Assembly: GCF_900155475.1 (NCBI RefSeq) | Contig: NZ_FXAM01000001.1 | Location: 483,501-547,500, forward strand | DNA: 64,000 nt | From: Methylomagnum ishizawai | Lineage (GTDB): Bacteria > Pseudomonadota > Gammaproteobacteria > Methylococcales > Methylococcaceae | Reading direction: 5' to 3' | Part shown: piece by piece, positions 43,610-52,213 of the stretch | How the letters are laid out: each line of letters opens with the position of its first letter | Position numbering within the stretch: position 1 is the stretch's first letter | The notes under the pieces: generated by a model | Told to the model about the DNA's origin: nothing | Database searches by the model: none | Seen by the model: the letters and a program-made list of their open reading frames with translations, nothing else | Position numbers and translations under genes: made by a program

Positions 43610-43639
43610 TTGACAGAGGCTTAGAGGGTGCTTTAGGAT
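43610..43639 (+). promoter_or_regulatory. rpmH promoter
   Basis: TTGACA (43610-43615), an 18-bp spacer and TAGGAT (43634-43639) form a sigma70-type promoter about 43 bp before the rpmH start codon. The DnaA box at 43598 lies just upstream of the -35, placing both divergent promoters under possible DnaA influence. Confidence 0.7.
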
Positions 43640-43681
43640 TCCGCGTCTTTTTACCCCCGTATCGCAAGAGGCTTGAGTCCC

Positions 43682-43816
43682 ATGAAAAGAACTTGGCAAC
43701 CCAGCAAAATCAAGCGCGTCCGTACCCACGGCTTCCGCGCCCGCATGAAAACCCGTGGTGGCCGCAACGTGCTGAACGCCCGCCGTGCCAAGGGCCGCAA
43801 GCAACTGACCGTTTGA
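43682..43816 (+). CDS. rpmH: 50S ribosomal protein L34
   Basis: A 44-residue basic ribosomal protein, one of the smallest 50S proteins. The sequence [18 protein letters not shown], then [20 protein letters not shown] and RKQLTV, matches L34 from end to end. It is the first gene of the rightward rpmH-rnpA-yidD-yidC series, immediately upstream of rnpA. Divergence from dnaA across a short intergenic region is the classical origin-region layout. Confidence 0.97.
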   Translation: MKRTWQPSKIKRVRTHGFRARMKTRGGRNVLNARRAKGRKQLTV

Positions 43817-43819
43817 CGC

Positions 43820-44215
43820 TTGGAAGCTTCCGGCCAGGGTTTCCCCAAAACCCATCGCCTGAACACGGCAGCCGAGTTCCAGCGGGTTTTCGATCAGCCC
43901 TTGAAGTCAGCGGATAGCCGGTTGACCGTACTCGCCCGGACCAACGGTAAAACCCATCCGCGCCTGGGGTTGGCGATCTCCAAACGGCAAGTCCGCAAAG
44001 CCACCGACCGCAACCTTATCAAGCGCCTCGTCCGGGAAAGTTTCCGATTACGGCAGCACACCCTAGGCGGGCTCGATTTCGTCGTCATGGCGCGTAGCGC
44101 CGCACTCCAGGCCGACCATGAAACACTCCGCCGCTCATTGCAGAAACACTGGGACCGCCTGGTGACGCAATGCAAGCCCTCCTGGTCTTCCTCGTCCAAT
44201 CCTACCGCTACCTGA
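43820..44215 (+). CDS. rnpA: Ribonuclease P protein component
   Basis: A 131-residue basic protein subunit of RNase P, which helps the catalytic RNA process tRNA 5' ends. Family markers are FPKTHRLNTAAEFQRVFDQ, the central helix RNLIKRLVRESFRL (the RNR-type motif, about residues 64-77) and LDFVVMAR. The start appears to be TTG at 43820, 3 bp after the rpmH stop; no ATG fits. The 3' end overlaps yidD by 46 bp. Confidence 0.92.
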   Translation: MEASGQGFPKTHRLNTAAEFQRVFDQPLKSADSRLTVLARTNGKTHPRLGLAISKRQVRKATDRNLIKRLVRESFRLRQHTLGGLDFVVMARSAALQADHETLRRSLQKHWDRLVTQCKPSWSSSSNPTAT

Positions 44216-44394
44216 TTAGTCCCTGGGTGGGGCACCATTGCCGTTTCCACCCGACCTGCTCCGCCTATGCGCTTGAGGCACTGGAACGGTTCGGGGCAGT
44301 CAAAGGCTCGTATCTCGCCGCCCGGCGCCTCCTGCGTTGCCATCCCTGGCATCCCGGCGGCCTCGATCCCGTCCCAGAAAAATTCGGAAAATAA
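44170..44394 (+). CDS. yidD: Membrane protein insertion efficiency factor YidD
   Basis: A 74-residue protein of the YidD/UPF0161 family, which assists YidC-dependent membrane insertion. The diagnostic stretch YRYLISPWVGHHCRFHPTCS, followed by YALEALERFGAVKGSYLA and LLRCHPWHPGGLDPVP, covers nearly all of the protein. It overlaps rnpA and ends 2 bp before yidC, so translation of the series is coupled. Confidence 0.94.
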   Translation: MQALLVFLVQSYRYLISPWVGHHCRFHPTCSAYALEALERFGAVKGSYLAARRLLRCHPWHPGGLDPVPEKFGK

Positions 44395-44396
44395 CA

Positions 44397-46037
44397 ATGG
44401 ATAACTTAAGGTTCGTCCTGTTCGCTTTATTGTTCTTCCTAGGCTTCACGATATGGCAGCAATGGCAGGTTGATTACGGCCCCAGGCCCGATCTCGCGGC
44501 CTTGCAGCAGCAACAACAGTCCCCCGCCGCCCCGGATGTGCCGGACTCGGCCCGCGGCGTCGATGATATCGTCAAGCAGGGCGAACCCGCCGCCAGCGCC
44601 GCGCCGCACCGCCGCGTCGTGGTCACTTCCGACCTGTTCCGCCTGGAGATCGACACCCAGGGCGGCGATATCCGCAAGCTCGACCTCCTCAACTATCCGA
44701 TCAGCAAGGACCATCCCGACCAGCCGGTCGAACTGTTCTCCGACGGCGATTTGATGTTCGTCGCGCAGAGCGGCTTCCTGGGCAACGAAGCCTCCGCCCC
44801 CACCCACCACAGCGTTTGGGAAGCCCAGGCCGATCAATATCAGATGGCTCCGGGCCAGGATACCCTGCGGGTGCCCTTGGCCTGGACCAACGACCAGGGC
44901 GTGAAGGTGGTCAAGACCTATGTGTTGAAGCGCGGCAGCTATGAAATCGCGCTGGAACAGGAAGTCACCAACGGCGGCGCGGCGGGCTGGAAAGGCCGCC
45001 AGTACGTGCAGTTGCAGCGTAAAGACCCCGGCAACAAGGACCAGTTGGTCCGCACCTATACCGGCGGCGTGCTGTATACCCCCGAGGAGAAATACCGCAA
45101 GATCAGCTTCAAGGACATGACCAACGAGAACTTGGACAAGAAGTCCAAGGATGGCTGGATCGCCATGATCCAGCATTATTTCGTGGCCGCCTGGATTCCC
45201 GCCAAGGACGACGAGGAGACCTATTACACCAAGGCGCTGTCGGACAACCATTTCGTGATCGGGGCTTATTCGCCCGCGCTGGAAGTCGCGCCCGGCCAGT
45301 CCAAGGTATTCACCGCCCAGTTGTACGCCGGTCCCAAGCTGCTCCGCGTGCTGGAAGCGACCGCGCCCGGCCTGGACCTGACCGTGGACTATGGCGCCCT
45401 GACCTTCATCGCCAAGCCGGTGTTCTGGTTGCTGGAGCAATTCCACAAGATTTTCGATAACTGGGGCTGGGCGATCATCTTCGTCACCCTCACCTTGAAA
45501 GCCTTGTTTTTCCGGCTGTCGGCGTCGAGCTACCGTTCCATGGCCAATATGCGCAAGCTCCAGCCCAAACTGGCCGAACTCAAGGAAAAGTACGGCTCCG
45601 ACAAGCAAAAGCTGAACATGGCGATGATGGAAATGTACCGCAAGGAAAAAGTGAACCCCTTGGGGGGGTGCTTGCCGATCCTGGTGCAGATTCCGGTGTT
45701 CATCTCGCTGTATTGGGTGTTGGTGGAATCGGTCGAGATGCGGCAAGCCCCGTTCATGCTGTGGCTGAACGACCTGTCCGACAAAGACCCCTACTTCGTG
45801 CTGCCCTTGATCATGGGCGTGTCCATGTTCATCCAGCAGAAGCTCAGCCCGCCGCCTTCCGATCCGGTGCAGGCCAAGGTGATGCTGTATATGCCGGTGA
45901 TGTTCACGGGCTTCTTCGCCTTCTTCCCCTCGGGGCTGGTGGTGTACTGGGTGGTCAATAACTTGCTGTCCATCGTGCAGCAGTGGTATATCAACAAAAC
46001 CATCATCGTTGATAAGCCCGCGCCCGCAGGCTCTTGA
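44397..46037 (+). CDS. yidC: Membrane protein insertase YidC
   Basis: A 546-residue insertase of the Oxa1/YidC family that places proteins into the inner membrane alone or with Sec. The first helix is at about residues 5-20. A Gln/Ala-rich linker leads to the large periplasmic P1 domain (about 70-330). The C-terminal five-helix core includes [42 protein letters not shown] and [18 protein letters not shown]. The start at 44397 ([17 protein letters not shown]) is the family start. A terminator follows the stop. Confidence 0.95.
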   Translation: MDNLRFVLFALLFFLGFTIWQQWQVDYGPRPDLAALQQQQQSPAAPDVPDSARGVDDIVKQGEPAASAAPHRRVVVTSDLFRLEIDTQGGDIRKLDLLNYPISKDHPDQPVELFSDGDLMFVAQSGFLGNEASAPTHHSVWEAQADQYQMAPGQDTLRVPLAWTNDQGVKVVKTYVLKRGSYEIALEQEVTNGGAAGWKGRQYVQLQRKDPGNKDQLVRTYTGGVLYTPEEKYRKISFKDMTNENLDKKSKDGWIAMIQHYFVAAWIPAKDDEETYYTKALSDNHFVIGAYSPALEVAPGQSKVFTAQLYAGPKLLRVLEATAPGLDLTVDYGALTFIAKPVFWLLEQFHKIFDNWGWAIIFVTLTLKALFFRLSASSYRSMANMRKLQPKLAELKEKYGSDKQKLNMAMMEMYRKEKVNPLGGCLPILVQIPVFISLYWVLVESVEMRQAPFMLWLNDLSDKDPYFVLPLIMGVSMFIQQKLSPPPSDPVQAKVMLYMPVMFTGFFAFFPSGLVVYWVVNNLLSIVQQWYINKTIIVDKPAPAGS

Positions 46038-46045
46038 TCTTGGAG

Positions 46046-46074
46046 AGGCCGGGCAAACCCCGGCCTTTTCTTTT
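46046..46074 (+). terminator. Rho-independent terminator after yidC
   Basis: The stem AGGCCGGG / CCCGGCCT with a 5-nt loop is followed by a run of T residues (TTTTCTTTT) that ends just before the mnmE start codon. It should end most yidC transcripts; some read-through into mnmE is likely, since no clear separate promoter is visible. Confidence 0.75.
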
Positions 46075-47421
46075 ATGGCCGCTTCCAACCCCGACACCAT
46101 CGCCGCCATCGCCACCCCGCCCGGACGGGGTGGCGTCGGCATCCTCCGCGTTTCCGGCGACCTCGCGCCGGAGATCGCCCAGGCCGTCCTGGGCCGGATG
46201 ATTCCCGCCCGTCATGCCCATTTCGGCCCGTTCCGCGACCACGACGGCGCGGTGCTGGATAGCGGCCTCGCCCTGTATTTCCCCGCTCCGCGTTCGTTTA
46301 CCGGCGAACACGTCCTCGAACTCCACGCCCATGGCGGGCCGGTATTGCTGGATTTGCTGTTGCGGCGGGTGCTGGGTCTGGGGGCGCGGCTGGCCCGGCC
46401 TGGGGAATTCAGCGAGCGGGCGTTCCTCAACGACAAGATCGATCTGGCCCAGGCCGAGGCCATCGCCGATTTGATCGACGCCAGCACCGAGCAAGCCGCC
46501 CGTTCCGCCCAGCGTTCCTTGCAAGGGGAGTTTTCCCGGCGGGTGGGGAACTTGGTCGAAGCCTTGATCCAACTCCGGCTCTATGTCGAGGCGTCCATCG
46601 ATTTCACCGACGAGGACATCGATTTCCTGGCGGAAGGCCAGATCGCCGCACAGGTCGCCGAGCTATTGGCCGCGCTGGACGCCATCCGCCAGACCGCCCG
46701 CCAAGGCTGTTTGCTGCGCGATGGCATGACCGTGGTGATTGCGGGGCGGCCCAACGCGGGCAAATCCAGCCTGTTGAACCTTTTGGCCGGGCGGGAAGCC
46801 GCCATCGTCACCGCTATCGCCGGCACCACCCGCGACACCTTGCGCGAATACATCCAAATCGACGGGATGCCCTTGCATGTGGTCGATACGGCGGGACTTC
46901 GGGACAGCGAGGATATCGTGGAGCGGGAAGGCATCCGCCGCGCCCGCGCCGAGATCGAGCGGGCCGATCGGGTGCTGTTGTTGATCGACGACCGCGAGCC
47001 GGAGCAGGCCGGGGAACTGCTGGCGAGCCTGCCGCAAAACCTGCCCGTCACCCGTATCCATAACAAGATCGACCTGACCGGCCAGCCCGCCGGGTTGGTC
47101 GAAATGCCCGAAGGCCCGGTGGTTTATCTCTCTGCTAAAAGTGGAGCCGGGGTCGGGGATTTGCTACGCCATCTCAAGGCCGCGATGGGTTACGAGGCCG
47201 ACACCGAAGGCGTGTTCATCGCCCGCCGCCGCCATTTGGATGCCATCGACCGCGCCCGAACCGCACTGGACAACGCCGCCCGGCAGGTGGATGCGCGGGC
47301 TTTGGAGCTATTGGCCGAGGAATTGCGGGAGGCGCAGCATGCGCTTTCCGAAATTACGGGCGAGTTCACCAGTGACGACTTATTGGGGCGGATATTTGGG
47401 AGTTTTTGTATTGGAAAATAA
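46075..47421 (+). CDS. mnmE: tRNA modification GTPase MnmE
   Basis: A 448-residue GTPase that with MnmG modifies U34 of certain tRNAs. N-terminal folate-binding motifs are [21 protein letters not shown] and the [19 protein letters not shown] segment. The G domain (about 217-375) has [29 protein letters not shown] and NKID. The C-terminus ends FGSFCIGK, the family signature. The last 13 codons are strongly AT-rich and use codons such as ATA and TTA that are rare in the rest of the gene. This suggests the 3' end was replaced by an integrating element. The IS66 element begins 24 bp after the stop. Confidence 0.94.
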   Translation: MAASNPDTIAAIATPPGRGGVGILRVSGDLAPEIAQAVLGRMIPARHAHFGPFRDHDGAVLDSGLALYFPAPRSFTGEHVLELHAHGGPVLLDLLLRRVLGLGARLARPGEFSERAFLNDKIDLAQAEAIADLIDASTEQAARSAQRSLQGEFSRRVGNLVEALIQLRLYVEASIDFTDEDIDFLAEGQIAAQVAELLAALDAIRQTARQGCLLRDGMTVVIAGRPNAGKSSLLNLLAGREAAIVTAIAGTTRDTLREYIQIDGMPLHVVDTAGLRDSEDIVEREGIRRARAEIERADRVLLLIDDREPEQAGELLASLPQNLPVTRIHNKIDLTGQPAGLVEMPEGPVVYLSAKSGAGVGDLLRHLKAAMGYEADTEGVFIARRRHLDAIDRARTALDNAARQVDARALELLAEELREAQHALSEITGEFTSDDLLGRIFGSFCIGK

Positions 47422-47436
47422 AGTCATATTTTTCTA

Positions 47437-47444
47437 CATCCAAA
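47437..47444. repeat. 8-bp target-site duplication, left copy
   Basis: CATCCAAA, identical to the octamer at 49844-49851 on the other side of the IS66 element. Eight bases is the duplication length usual for IS66. Confidence 0.9.
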
Positions 47445-47483
47445 GTAAGCGTCCAGCGCTACCACCTGTCCTGATTGCTCGGC

Positions 47484-49061
47484 CTATGCCTGGGGTATCT
47501 GGGTGTGGAACGGCAGTAACTCGTCGATACGGCTGTTGGGCCAGGCGGGAAGTTTTGCGAGGGTGTCCCGCAGCCAGGCGGCGGGGTCGAGCCCGTTGAG
47601 TTTGGCGGTGCCGAGCAGGGTCTGGATGGCGGCGGCGCGTTGGCCGGCCCGTTCGGAACCGGAGAACAACCAATTCTTTTTCCCGACGGCGATGGGGCGG
47701 ATGGCGTTCTCCACTGGATTGTTATCCACGGGCAAATCGCCGGTCTCGGCATAGCGGACGAGGGCGGGCCAGCGTTTCAGGGTGTAGTCCAGCGCCTTGG
47801 CGGCCCCGGTGCCCGGGGCGGTGCGGGCGCGGGTCTCGGCCAGCCAGGCGCGCAGGGACTCCAGTTCCGGCAGGGCGCGTTCGGCCCGCAGCCGCTGGCG
47901 GGCCGGGATGTCCAGCGACCGGGCCTCGGCTTCGACGGCGTAGAGCTGGCCGATGCGCCGCAACGCCTCCCCGGCCATGGGGCTTTGGTTGGCTTGGTGG
48001 AGTTCGAAGAACTTGCGCCGCGCATGGGCCCAGCAGCCCAGTTCGACGCAGGGCGGGGCCGCTTCCCGTTCCGGGGCGAACAGCGCCTTGTACCCGGCAT
48101 AGTCGTCGACCCGCAGGTGGCCTTGCCAGGTGCCGAGGAACGCCCGCGCGTGCCCGCCGCCCCGGCCCGGCCGGTAGTCGAACACGACGATGCGGGGTCC
48201 CGGTTCCAGGTCGTTGCTGCGGTAGGCCCAGAGGTAGGCCTTCTTGGCCTTGCCGCTGCCGGGGTCGAGTTGCGCCACCGGGGTTTCGTCGGCGTGGAGC
48301 GTGCCGCCCCGGCGCAGGTGCCAGGCGAGCCGGTCCGCCAGGGGTTGCAGGGCCACGCCGAGGCGGCCCACCCAGTCGGCCAGGGTCGAGCGCGACAGGA
48401 CCACCCCGTCGCGGGCGGCGATCTGTTCCAGGCGGTACAGGGGGAGGTGGGCGACGTGCTTGCCGATCAGCACCCAGGCCAGCAGGCCCACCGCCGCCAG
48501 GCCGCCGTCGATGATGGCGGGCGGCACCGGGGCGGCGGCGACGGTTTCGCAGGGGCGGCAGGCGTATTGGGGCCGGATGTGGCGGTGGACGAAGAACCGG
48601 GCCGGTTCGACGTCCAGTTGCTCGGTGACGTCCTCGCCGATCAGGACCAGGTCGGTGTTGCCGCAACGGGGACATTGGCAGGCCTCCGGTTCGTGGCGGT
48701 GCTCGATCCTCGGCAGGGGGTCCGGCAACGGCTGGCGTCCGGCCCCCGCGCGCTTCGGCTTGGCGGCGGCGGGGGCCGCCGCGCCGTCGGCCAGGCGCTC
48801 GATCTCCGCCTCCACCGCCGCCGAGTCCTCGTTCCAGGTGTCCTGGAACAGGTCGCGCTGGGTCTGGGGCAGGGCTTCGCTTTTGACCCCGAAGCGGATC
48901 CGCCGCAAATGGGCGAGTTCCAGGGTGAGCGCCTGGATCTTGAGGTCCTTGGCTGCGGACGCCCTTTGCAACGCCGCGATCATCGCCGCCAATCGGGTTT
49001 TGGCGGACGGTTCGAGGTTCAGCAGGTCGAGTTGGGCCAGCGCTTCCATGGCCCCGATCAT
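47484..49061 (-). CDS. tnpC: IS66 transposase TnpC
   Basis: The 525-residue transposase of the IS66 family. A coiled N-terminus with the IS66 leader LRRIRFGVKSEAL (about 50-62) is followed by a zinc-finger-like CQCPRCGN motif near 128 and the DDE core (LHADETPVAQLD, RVDDYAGYKALF, GCWAHARRKFFELH). The conserved C-terminal block includes LPVDNNPVENAIRPIAVGKKNWLFSG. The ORF is intact. It lies 66 bp after tnpB, and that gap holds a strong 12-bp inverted repeat that may control its translation. Confidence 0.94.
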   Translation of the reverse strand: MIGAMEALAQLDLLNLEPSAKTRLAAMIAALQRASAAKDLKIQALTLELAHLRRIRFGVKSEALPQTQRDLFQDTWNEDSAAVEAEIERLADGAAAPAAAKPKRAGAGRQPLPDPLPRIEHRHEPEACQCPRCGNTDLVLIGEDVTEQLDVEPARFFVHRHIRPQYACRPCETVAAAPVPPAIIDGGLAAVGLLAWVLIGKHVAHLPLYRLEQIAARDGVVLSRSTLADWVGRLGVALQPLADRLAWHLRRGGTLHADETPVAQLDPGSGKAKKAYLWAYRSNDLEPGPRIVVFDYRPGRGGGHARAFLGTWQGHLRVDDYAGYKALFAPEREAAPPCVELGCWAHARRKFFELHQANQSPMAGEALRRIGQLYAVEAEARSLDIPARQRLRAERALPELESLRAWLAETRARTAPGTGAAKALDYTLKRWPALVRYAETGDLPVDNNPVENAIRPIAVGKKNWLFSGSERAGQRAAAIQTLLGTAKLNGLDPAAWLRDTLAKLPAWPNSRIDELLPFHTQIPQA

Positions 49062-49074
49062 ACCCCCGCCCGAC

Positions 49075-49109
49075 CCCCCGGAACCCTTGGAAACACTGGG
49101 TTCCGGGGG
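49075..49109. repeat. 12-bp inverted repeat between tnpB and tnpC
   Basis: A perfect 12-bp stem (49075-49086 and 49098-49109) with an 11-nt loop spans the gap before tnpC. It could limit tnpC expression by attenuation or by hiding the start region. This would be an internal regulator of transposition. Confidence 0.75.
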
Positions 49110-49127
49110 AATGCTCCGTCCCCGTCC

Positions 49128-49469
49128 TCAGGCTTGCCAATCCACCGGCGGCGTGGCCGACAGGCGTCGCCAGTCCATCCCCGCCACCAACCATTCCCAC
49201 TGCGCCGGCGTCAGCGCGAACACCGCCTCGCCCAGCGCGGGCCACGCGAACCCGCCCCGGTGCAGCCGACGCTGGCACAGCCACGCCCCGTTCCCGTCCC
49301 ACACCAGCAGCTTCAGCCGTGTGCCCGCCTTGTTCCGGAAGATGAACCCCGCGCCGGAACACGGCGACCGGCCCAGCCGGTGCTGGACATGGGCCGACAG
49401 CCCATCGATGCCCCGCCTCATGTCCACCGGCTCGACCACCAACCACAGATGCTCCGGACGCCGGATCAC
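49128..49469 (-). CDS. tnpB: IS66 accessory protein TnpB
   Basis: A 113-residue TnpB of the IS66 Orf2 family, required with TnpA for transposition of these elements. Diagnostic stretches are PVDMRRGIDGLSAHVQ (about 14-29), FIFRNKAGTRLKLLVWDGNG (about 46-65) and the ending ALTPAQWEWLVAGMDW. The GTG at 49469 overlaps the tnpA stop (GTGA), so the two are translationally coupled. Confidence 0.9.
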   Translation of the reverse strand: MIRRPEHLWLVVEPVDMRRGIDGLSAHVQHRLGRSPCSGAGFIFRNKAGTRLKLLVWDGNGAWLCQRRLHRGGFAWPALGEAVFALTPAQWEWLVAGMDWRRLSATPPVDWQA

Positions 49470-49768
49470 GCCAAGCCCCTCAGCAATTCCGCCACCCAGC
49501 GCGCCGGTACCGTCGCGGGAATATCCAACCGGACACCCGGGGCCAGCCGCAGCACCAAAGCCGGCCCCTCCTCGGCGGCGACCGGGGCCGGGGCCACCCG
49601 GACCGGAATCAATCCAAGGCCGGCCAACCCCCCGGCGGCGGGTTCCCGCTTCACCCAGCCCGAGAAGGTCTTGGGGTTCACGCCCCGTTGACGGCAATAC
49701 TCGGCCTGGCTCAACCCGCTCTTCCTCCACGCCTCGACGTGGACCTCCGGCAAATCCCGCTTCTTCAT
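49466..49768 (-). CDS. tnpA: IS66 accessory protein TnpA
   Basis: A 100-residue IS66 TnpA with an N-terminal helix-turn-helix (VEAWRKSGLSQAEYCRQRGV with NPKTFSGWVKRE, about residues 11-38) that should bind the element's ends. The C-terminal part is hydrophobic and Val/Ala-rich, as in family members. The start MKKRDLPEV at 49768 is chosen over a longer in-frame extension that would reach the terminal repeat. Confidence 0.85.
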   Translation of the reverse strand: MKKRDLPEVHVEAWRKSGLSQAEYCRQRGVNPKTFSGWVKREPAAGGLAGLGLIPVRVAPAPVAAEEGPALVLRLAPGVRLDIPATVPARWVAELLRGLA

Positions 49769-49843
49769 CCCGCTCCTCCAACAAAAGACCCAAGGGTGTC
49801 GCGGTTTAACCAGGGCGTCCATGTGGGAGGGTTGGAGGCTTAC

Positions 49844-49851
49844 CATCCAAA
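49844..49851. repeat. 8-bp target-site duplication, right copy
   Basis: CATCCAAA, identical to 47437-47444 and directly adjacent to the right terminal repeat of the IS66 element. Confidence 0.9.
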
Positions 49852-49859
49852 CTCGTCTA

Positions 49860-50240
49860 GGTAGGCTGCGCTACGCCACCATCGACACCGGCGAGAAGTA
49901 TTACCTCAAATGGGTCGAGGACTCCGGCCCCCACGCCGACGAGCCCAACCCGCTGGACCGCCACCTGATGCAGACCTGCGGCAAGCGGCGCTTCCTCGAA
50001 TTGATCCACGACTTCATCGTCTACGACGCCGGGACCAAGAAGGTCTGCCGCCAGAACCAATACTTCGGCGTCAAGGCCGCCCAGGACTTCATCCTGCGCC
50101 GCGAGGGCGGCATCATCTGGCACACCCAGGGCAGCGGCAAGTCGCTGACCATGGTCTGGCTCGCCAAGTGGATACGCGAACACCGCATCGGGGCGCGGGT
50201 ACTCATCATCACCGACCGCACCGAACTCGACGAGCTAGCT
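49860..50240 (+). pseudogene. Remnant of type I restriction endonuclease HsdR
   Basis: About 127 codons of an hsdR-like frame survive. They include RYATIDTGEKYYLKWVEDSG, QYFGVKAAQDFILRREGGII, the Walker A WHTQGSGKSLTMVWLAKWI and VLIITDRTELDE. The region corresponds to the start of the helicase motor. The nuclease part before it and most of the helicase after it are missing, and no hsdM or hsdS is near. The remnant ends abruptly near 50240, before an unrelated stretch that leads to flhB. It points to an earlier defence island now lost. Confidence 0.85.
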
Positions 50241-50305
50241 TATGCCGGGGATTCCAATAGTCAGCGGGGGGGTTGACTTTACACGACTTTTTTACCAGAC
50301 AGCTT

Positions 50306-51436
50306 CTAACTCCGCGCATACTCCTCCGGTACCTCGATATCCCCCAAAGGTTCAGGCCCACTCCCCCCATGACGCCGGGCATCGCGTAATTGGTAGACAT
50401 AGGCCAAGACCTGCGCCACGGCGAGATACAGCGCCTGCGGAATCTCCTGGTCCAATTCGGTGCTGGCGTGGAGGGCGCGGGCCAGCGGCGGCGCGGCCAC
50501 CAAGGGCACTTCCGCGCCCAGGGCCAGGTTGCGGATTTGCGCCGCGATCAAATCCACGCCCTTGGCGACCACCTTGGGCGCGGCCATGCCCGCCGCGTCG
50601 TATTTAAGGGCCACGGCGTAATGGCTCGGGTTGGTAATGACCACATCGGCCTTGGGCACCTCTTCCATCATGCGCCGCCGCGCCATCTCCATCTGCAAGC
50701 CACGGATGCGGCTCTTGACCTCGGGCTTGCCCTCGGCGTCGCGCATCTCGTCCTTGATTTCTTGCAGGGTCATCCGCAGCTTGCGCTTCCACGACCACAG
50801 TTGGAACGGCACATCCACCGCCGCGATCAAGACCAGCGAGGCGCACAGCCATAACAGGCAGGTCAGGACCAAATCCATGGCCCGGCCGGCGGCGGGTAGG
50901 AAATCCAGCCGTCCCAACCCGACGAAATCGTCCAAATGGTGCATGAACAAGCCAGCGGTCACGAAGCCCACCAGCAGGAATTTAATGATCGCCTTGGCCG
51001 CCTCGACCGCCGCCTGCGCCGAGAACATGCGGGCGATGCCGGGCAGCGGATTGAGCTTGTCCAACTTCACCCCCAGGTTTTCGGAAGTGAAGTTCCAGCC
51101 GCCCAAGGCCAGGGGACCGAGCAAGGCCGCCAGCACTCCCAGCGCCAGCAAGGGCCACAGCATCTCCAGCATCAAGCCTAGGTCGTAGGCCAAATGGGCC
51201 AAGGGCGCTTCCGGGTCGAAGGCGTCGCGTTGGCTCAGGCGGATATCGTGCAGCATCACCTCGCGTAGATCGTGCAATAGCCCGGACCCGAACATGAGCA
51301 TCCCCACCACCCCGGCCATTAGCACGGCCAGGGTGTTGAGCTCGCGGGAACGGGGAATCTGGCCTTGCTTGCGCGAATCTTCCAGCCGTTTGGCGGTGGG
51401 TTCCTCGGTGCGTTCCTGGTCGTTGTCTTCGGCCAT
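50306..51436 (-). CDS. flhB: Flagellar export switch protein FlhB
   Basis: A 376-residue inner-membrane component of the flagellar type III export gate that switches substrate class from rod/hook to filament. Four helices are followed by the cytoplasmic C-terminal domain with the autocleavage site in VITNPSHYAVALKY (about residues 264-277), where most relatives have NPTH. The N-terminus MAEDNDQERTEEPTAKRLED is typical. It is last in the leftward fliQ-fliR-flhB series, 3 bp from fliR. Confidence 0.93.
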   Translation of the reverse strand: MAEDNDQERTEEPTAKRLEDSRKQGQIPRSRELNTLAVLMAGVVGMLMFGSGLLHDLREVMLHDIRLSQRDAFDPEAPLAHLAYDLGLMLEMLWPLLALGVLAALLGPLALGGWNFTSENLGVKLDKLNPLPGIARMFSAQAAVEAAKAIIKFLLVGFVTAGLFMHHLDDFVGLGRLDFLPAAGRAMDLVLTCLLWLCASLVLIAAVDVPFQLWSWKRKLRMTLQEIKDEMRDAEGKPEVKSRIRGLQMEMARRRMMEEVPKADVVITNPSHYAVALKYDAAGMAAPKVVAKGVDLIAAQIRNLALGAEVPLVAAPPLARALHASTELDQEIPQALYLAVAQVLAYVYQLRDARRHGGSGPEPLGDIEVPEEYARS

Positions 51437-51439
51437 GGC

Positions 51440-52210
51440 TCAGCCCAGCAGATGGCCGATCAAGCGATAGCCCTCGTCGAGGAAACCGGCGAACAAGGCC
51501 AGCACATCGGGCAGGGTCAGCCGCATCAGCACCAAGCCCAACAACAGGCTGACCGGGAAGCCGACCGAGAAGATATTGAGCTGCGGCGCGGCCCGGCTGG
51601 CCACGCCGAACCCCAGGTTGATGAGCAACAGCGCCGCCACCATGGGCAGGGACAGCAGCAAACCCGCCGCCATCAGCTTCCCGGTCCAGAGCGACAGTTC
51701 CCACAAGGCGTCGCGACCGAGTCCCTCGAATCCCACCGGCACCGCCTGGAAGCTGTCCGCCAGCAGCCTAATCATCACCAAATGCCCATCCATCGACAGG
51801 AACAATAGGGTTCCCAGCAATTGGTAGACCTGGGCGATGGCGGGTACCTGCACCCCGGTCAGGGGATCGACCAGGGAGGCGAAGCCCAGCCCCATGCTAT
51901 AGGCCACGCTCTGCCCGCCGAACACGATGGCGGCGAACACCATATGCAGCACGAAACCCATGGCCGCGCCGATCAGGCATTGCTGGACGGAAACGAAGAG
52001 GCCGGGCAGGCTGAACAACTCGACCTCGGGCATGGGCGGCAGGTTGGGCAGGACGGCGAAGGCCACGCCCGTGGCGAGCATGACCCGCACCGGCATGGGC
52101 ACGGTATGGCCGATGAACAGCGGCATGGACACGAACATCGCCGCCGAGCGCAGCAAGACCCAGGCGAATCCGGCGATGGCGGCGAGGATTTGGGCTTCGT
52201 CGAAGCGCAT
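51440..52210 (-). CDS. fliR: Flagellar export gate protein FliR
   Basis: A 256-residue integral membrane protein of the export gate. Several predicted helices and the conserved segments GQSVAYSMGLGFASLVDP and PQLNIFSVGFPVSLLLGL identify FliR. It sits between fliQ and flhB with 3-bp gaps, implying translational coupling. Confidence 0.93.
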   Translation of the reverse strand: MRFDEAQILAAIAGFAWVLLRSAAMFVSMPLFIGHTVPMPVRVMLATGVAFAVLPNLPPMPEVELFSLPGLFVSVQQCLIGAAMGFVLHMVFAAIVFGGQSVAYSMGLGFASLVDPLTGVQVPAIAQVYQLLGTLLFLSMDGHLVMIRLLADSFQAVPVGFEGLGRDALWELSLWTGKLMAAGLLLSLPMVAALLLINLGFGVASRAAPQLNIFSVGFPVSLLLGLVLMRLTLPDVLALFAGFLDEGYRLIGHLLG

Positions 52211-52213
52211 GGT

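Larger units (their letters stand above)
47445..49843 (-). mobile_element. Complete IS66-family insertion sequence
   Basis: A 2399-bp element with three leftward genes tnpA-tnpB-tnpC. The imperfect terminal inverted repeats begin GTAAGCGTCCAGC on the left and match the right end TTGGAGGCTTAC in inverted orientation. It is flanked by the perfect 8-bp duplication CATCCAAA. Intact genes, ends and duplication show a recent, possibly still mobile insertion. It landed in the AT-rich spacer between mnmE and an hsdR remnant. Confidence 0.93.

Noticed and set aside
44439-46142. A 567-codon antisense frame over yidC
   Set aside because: Same shadow effect; yidC is unmistakable.
50600-50660. FlhB NPSH in place of NPTH as a loss of autocleavage
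   Set aside because: Cleavage is between Asn and Pro, which are both present; Ser for Thr is a mild change.
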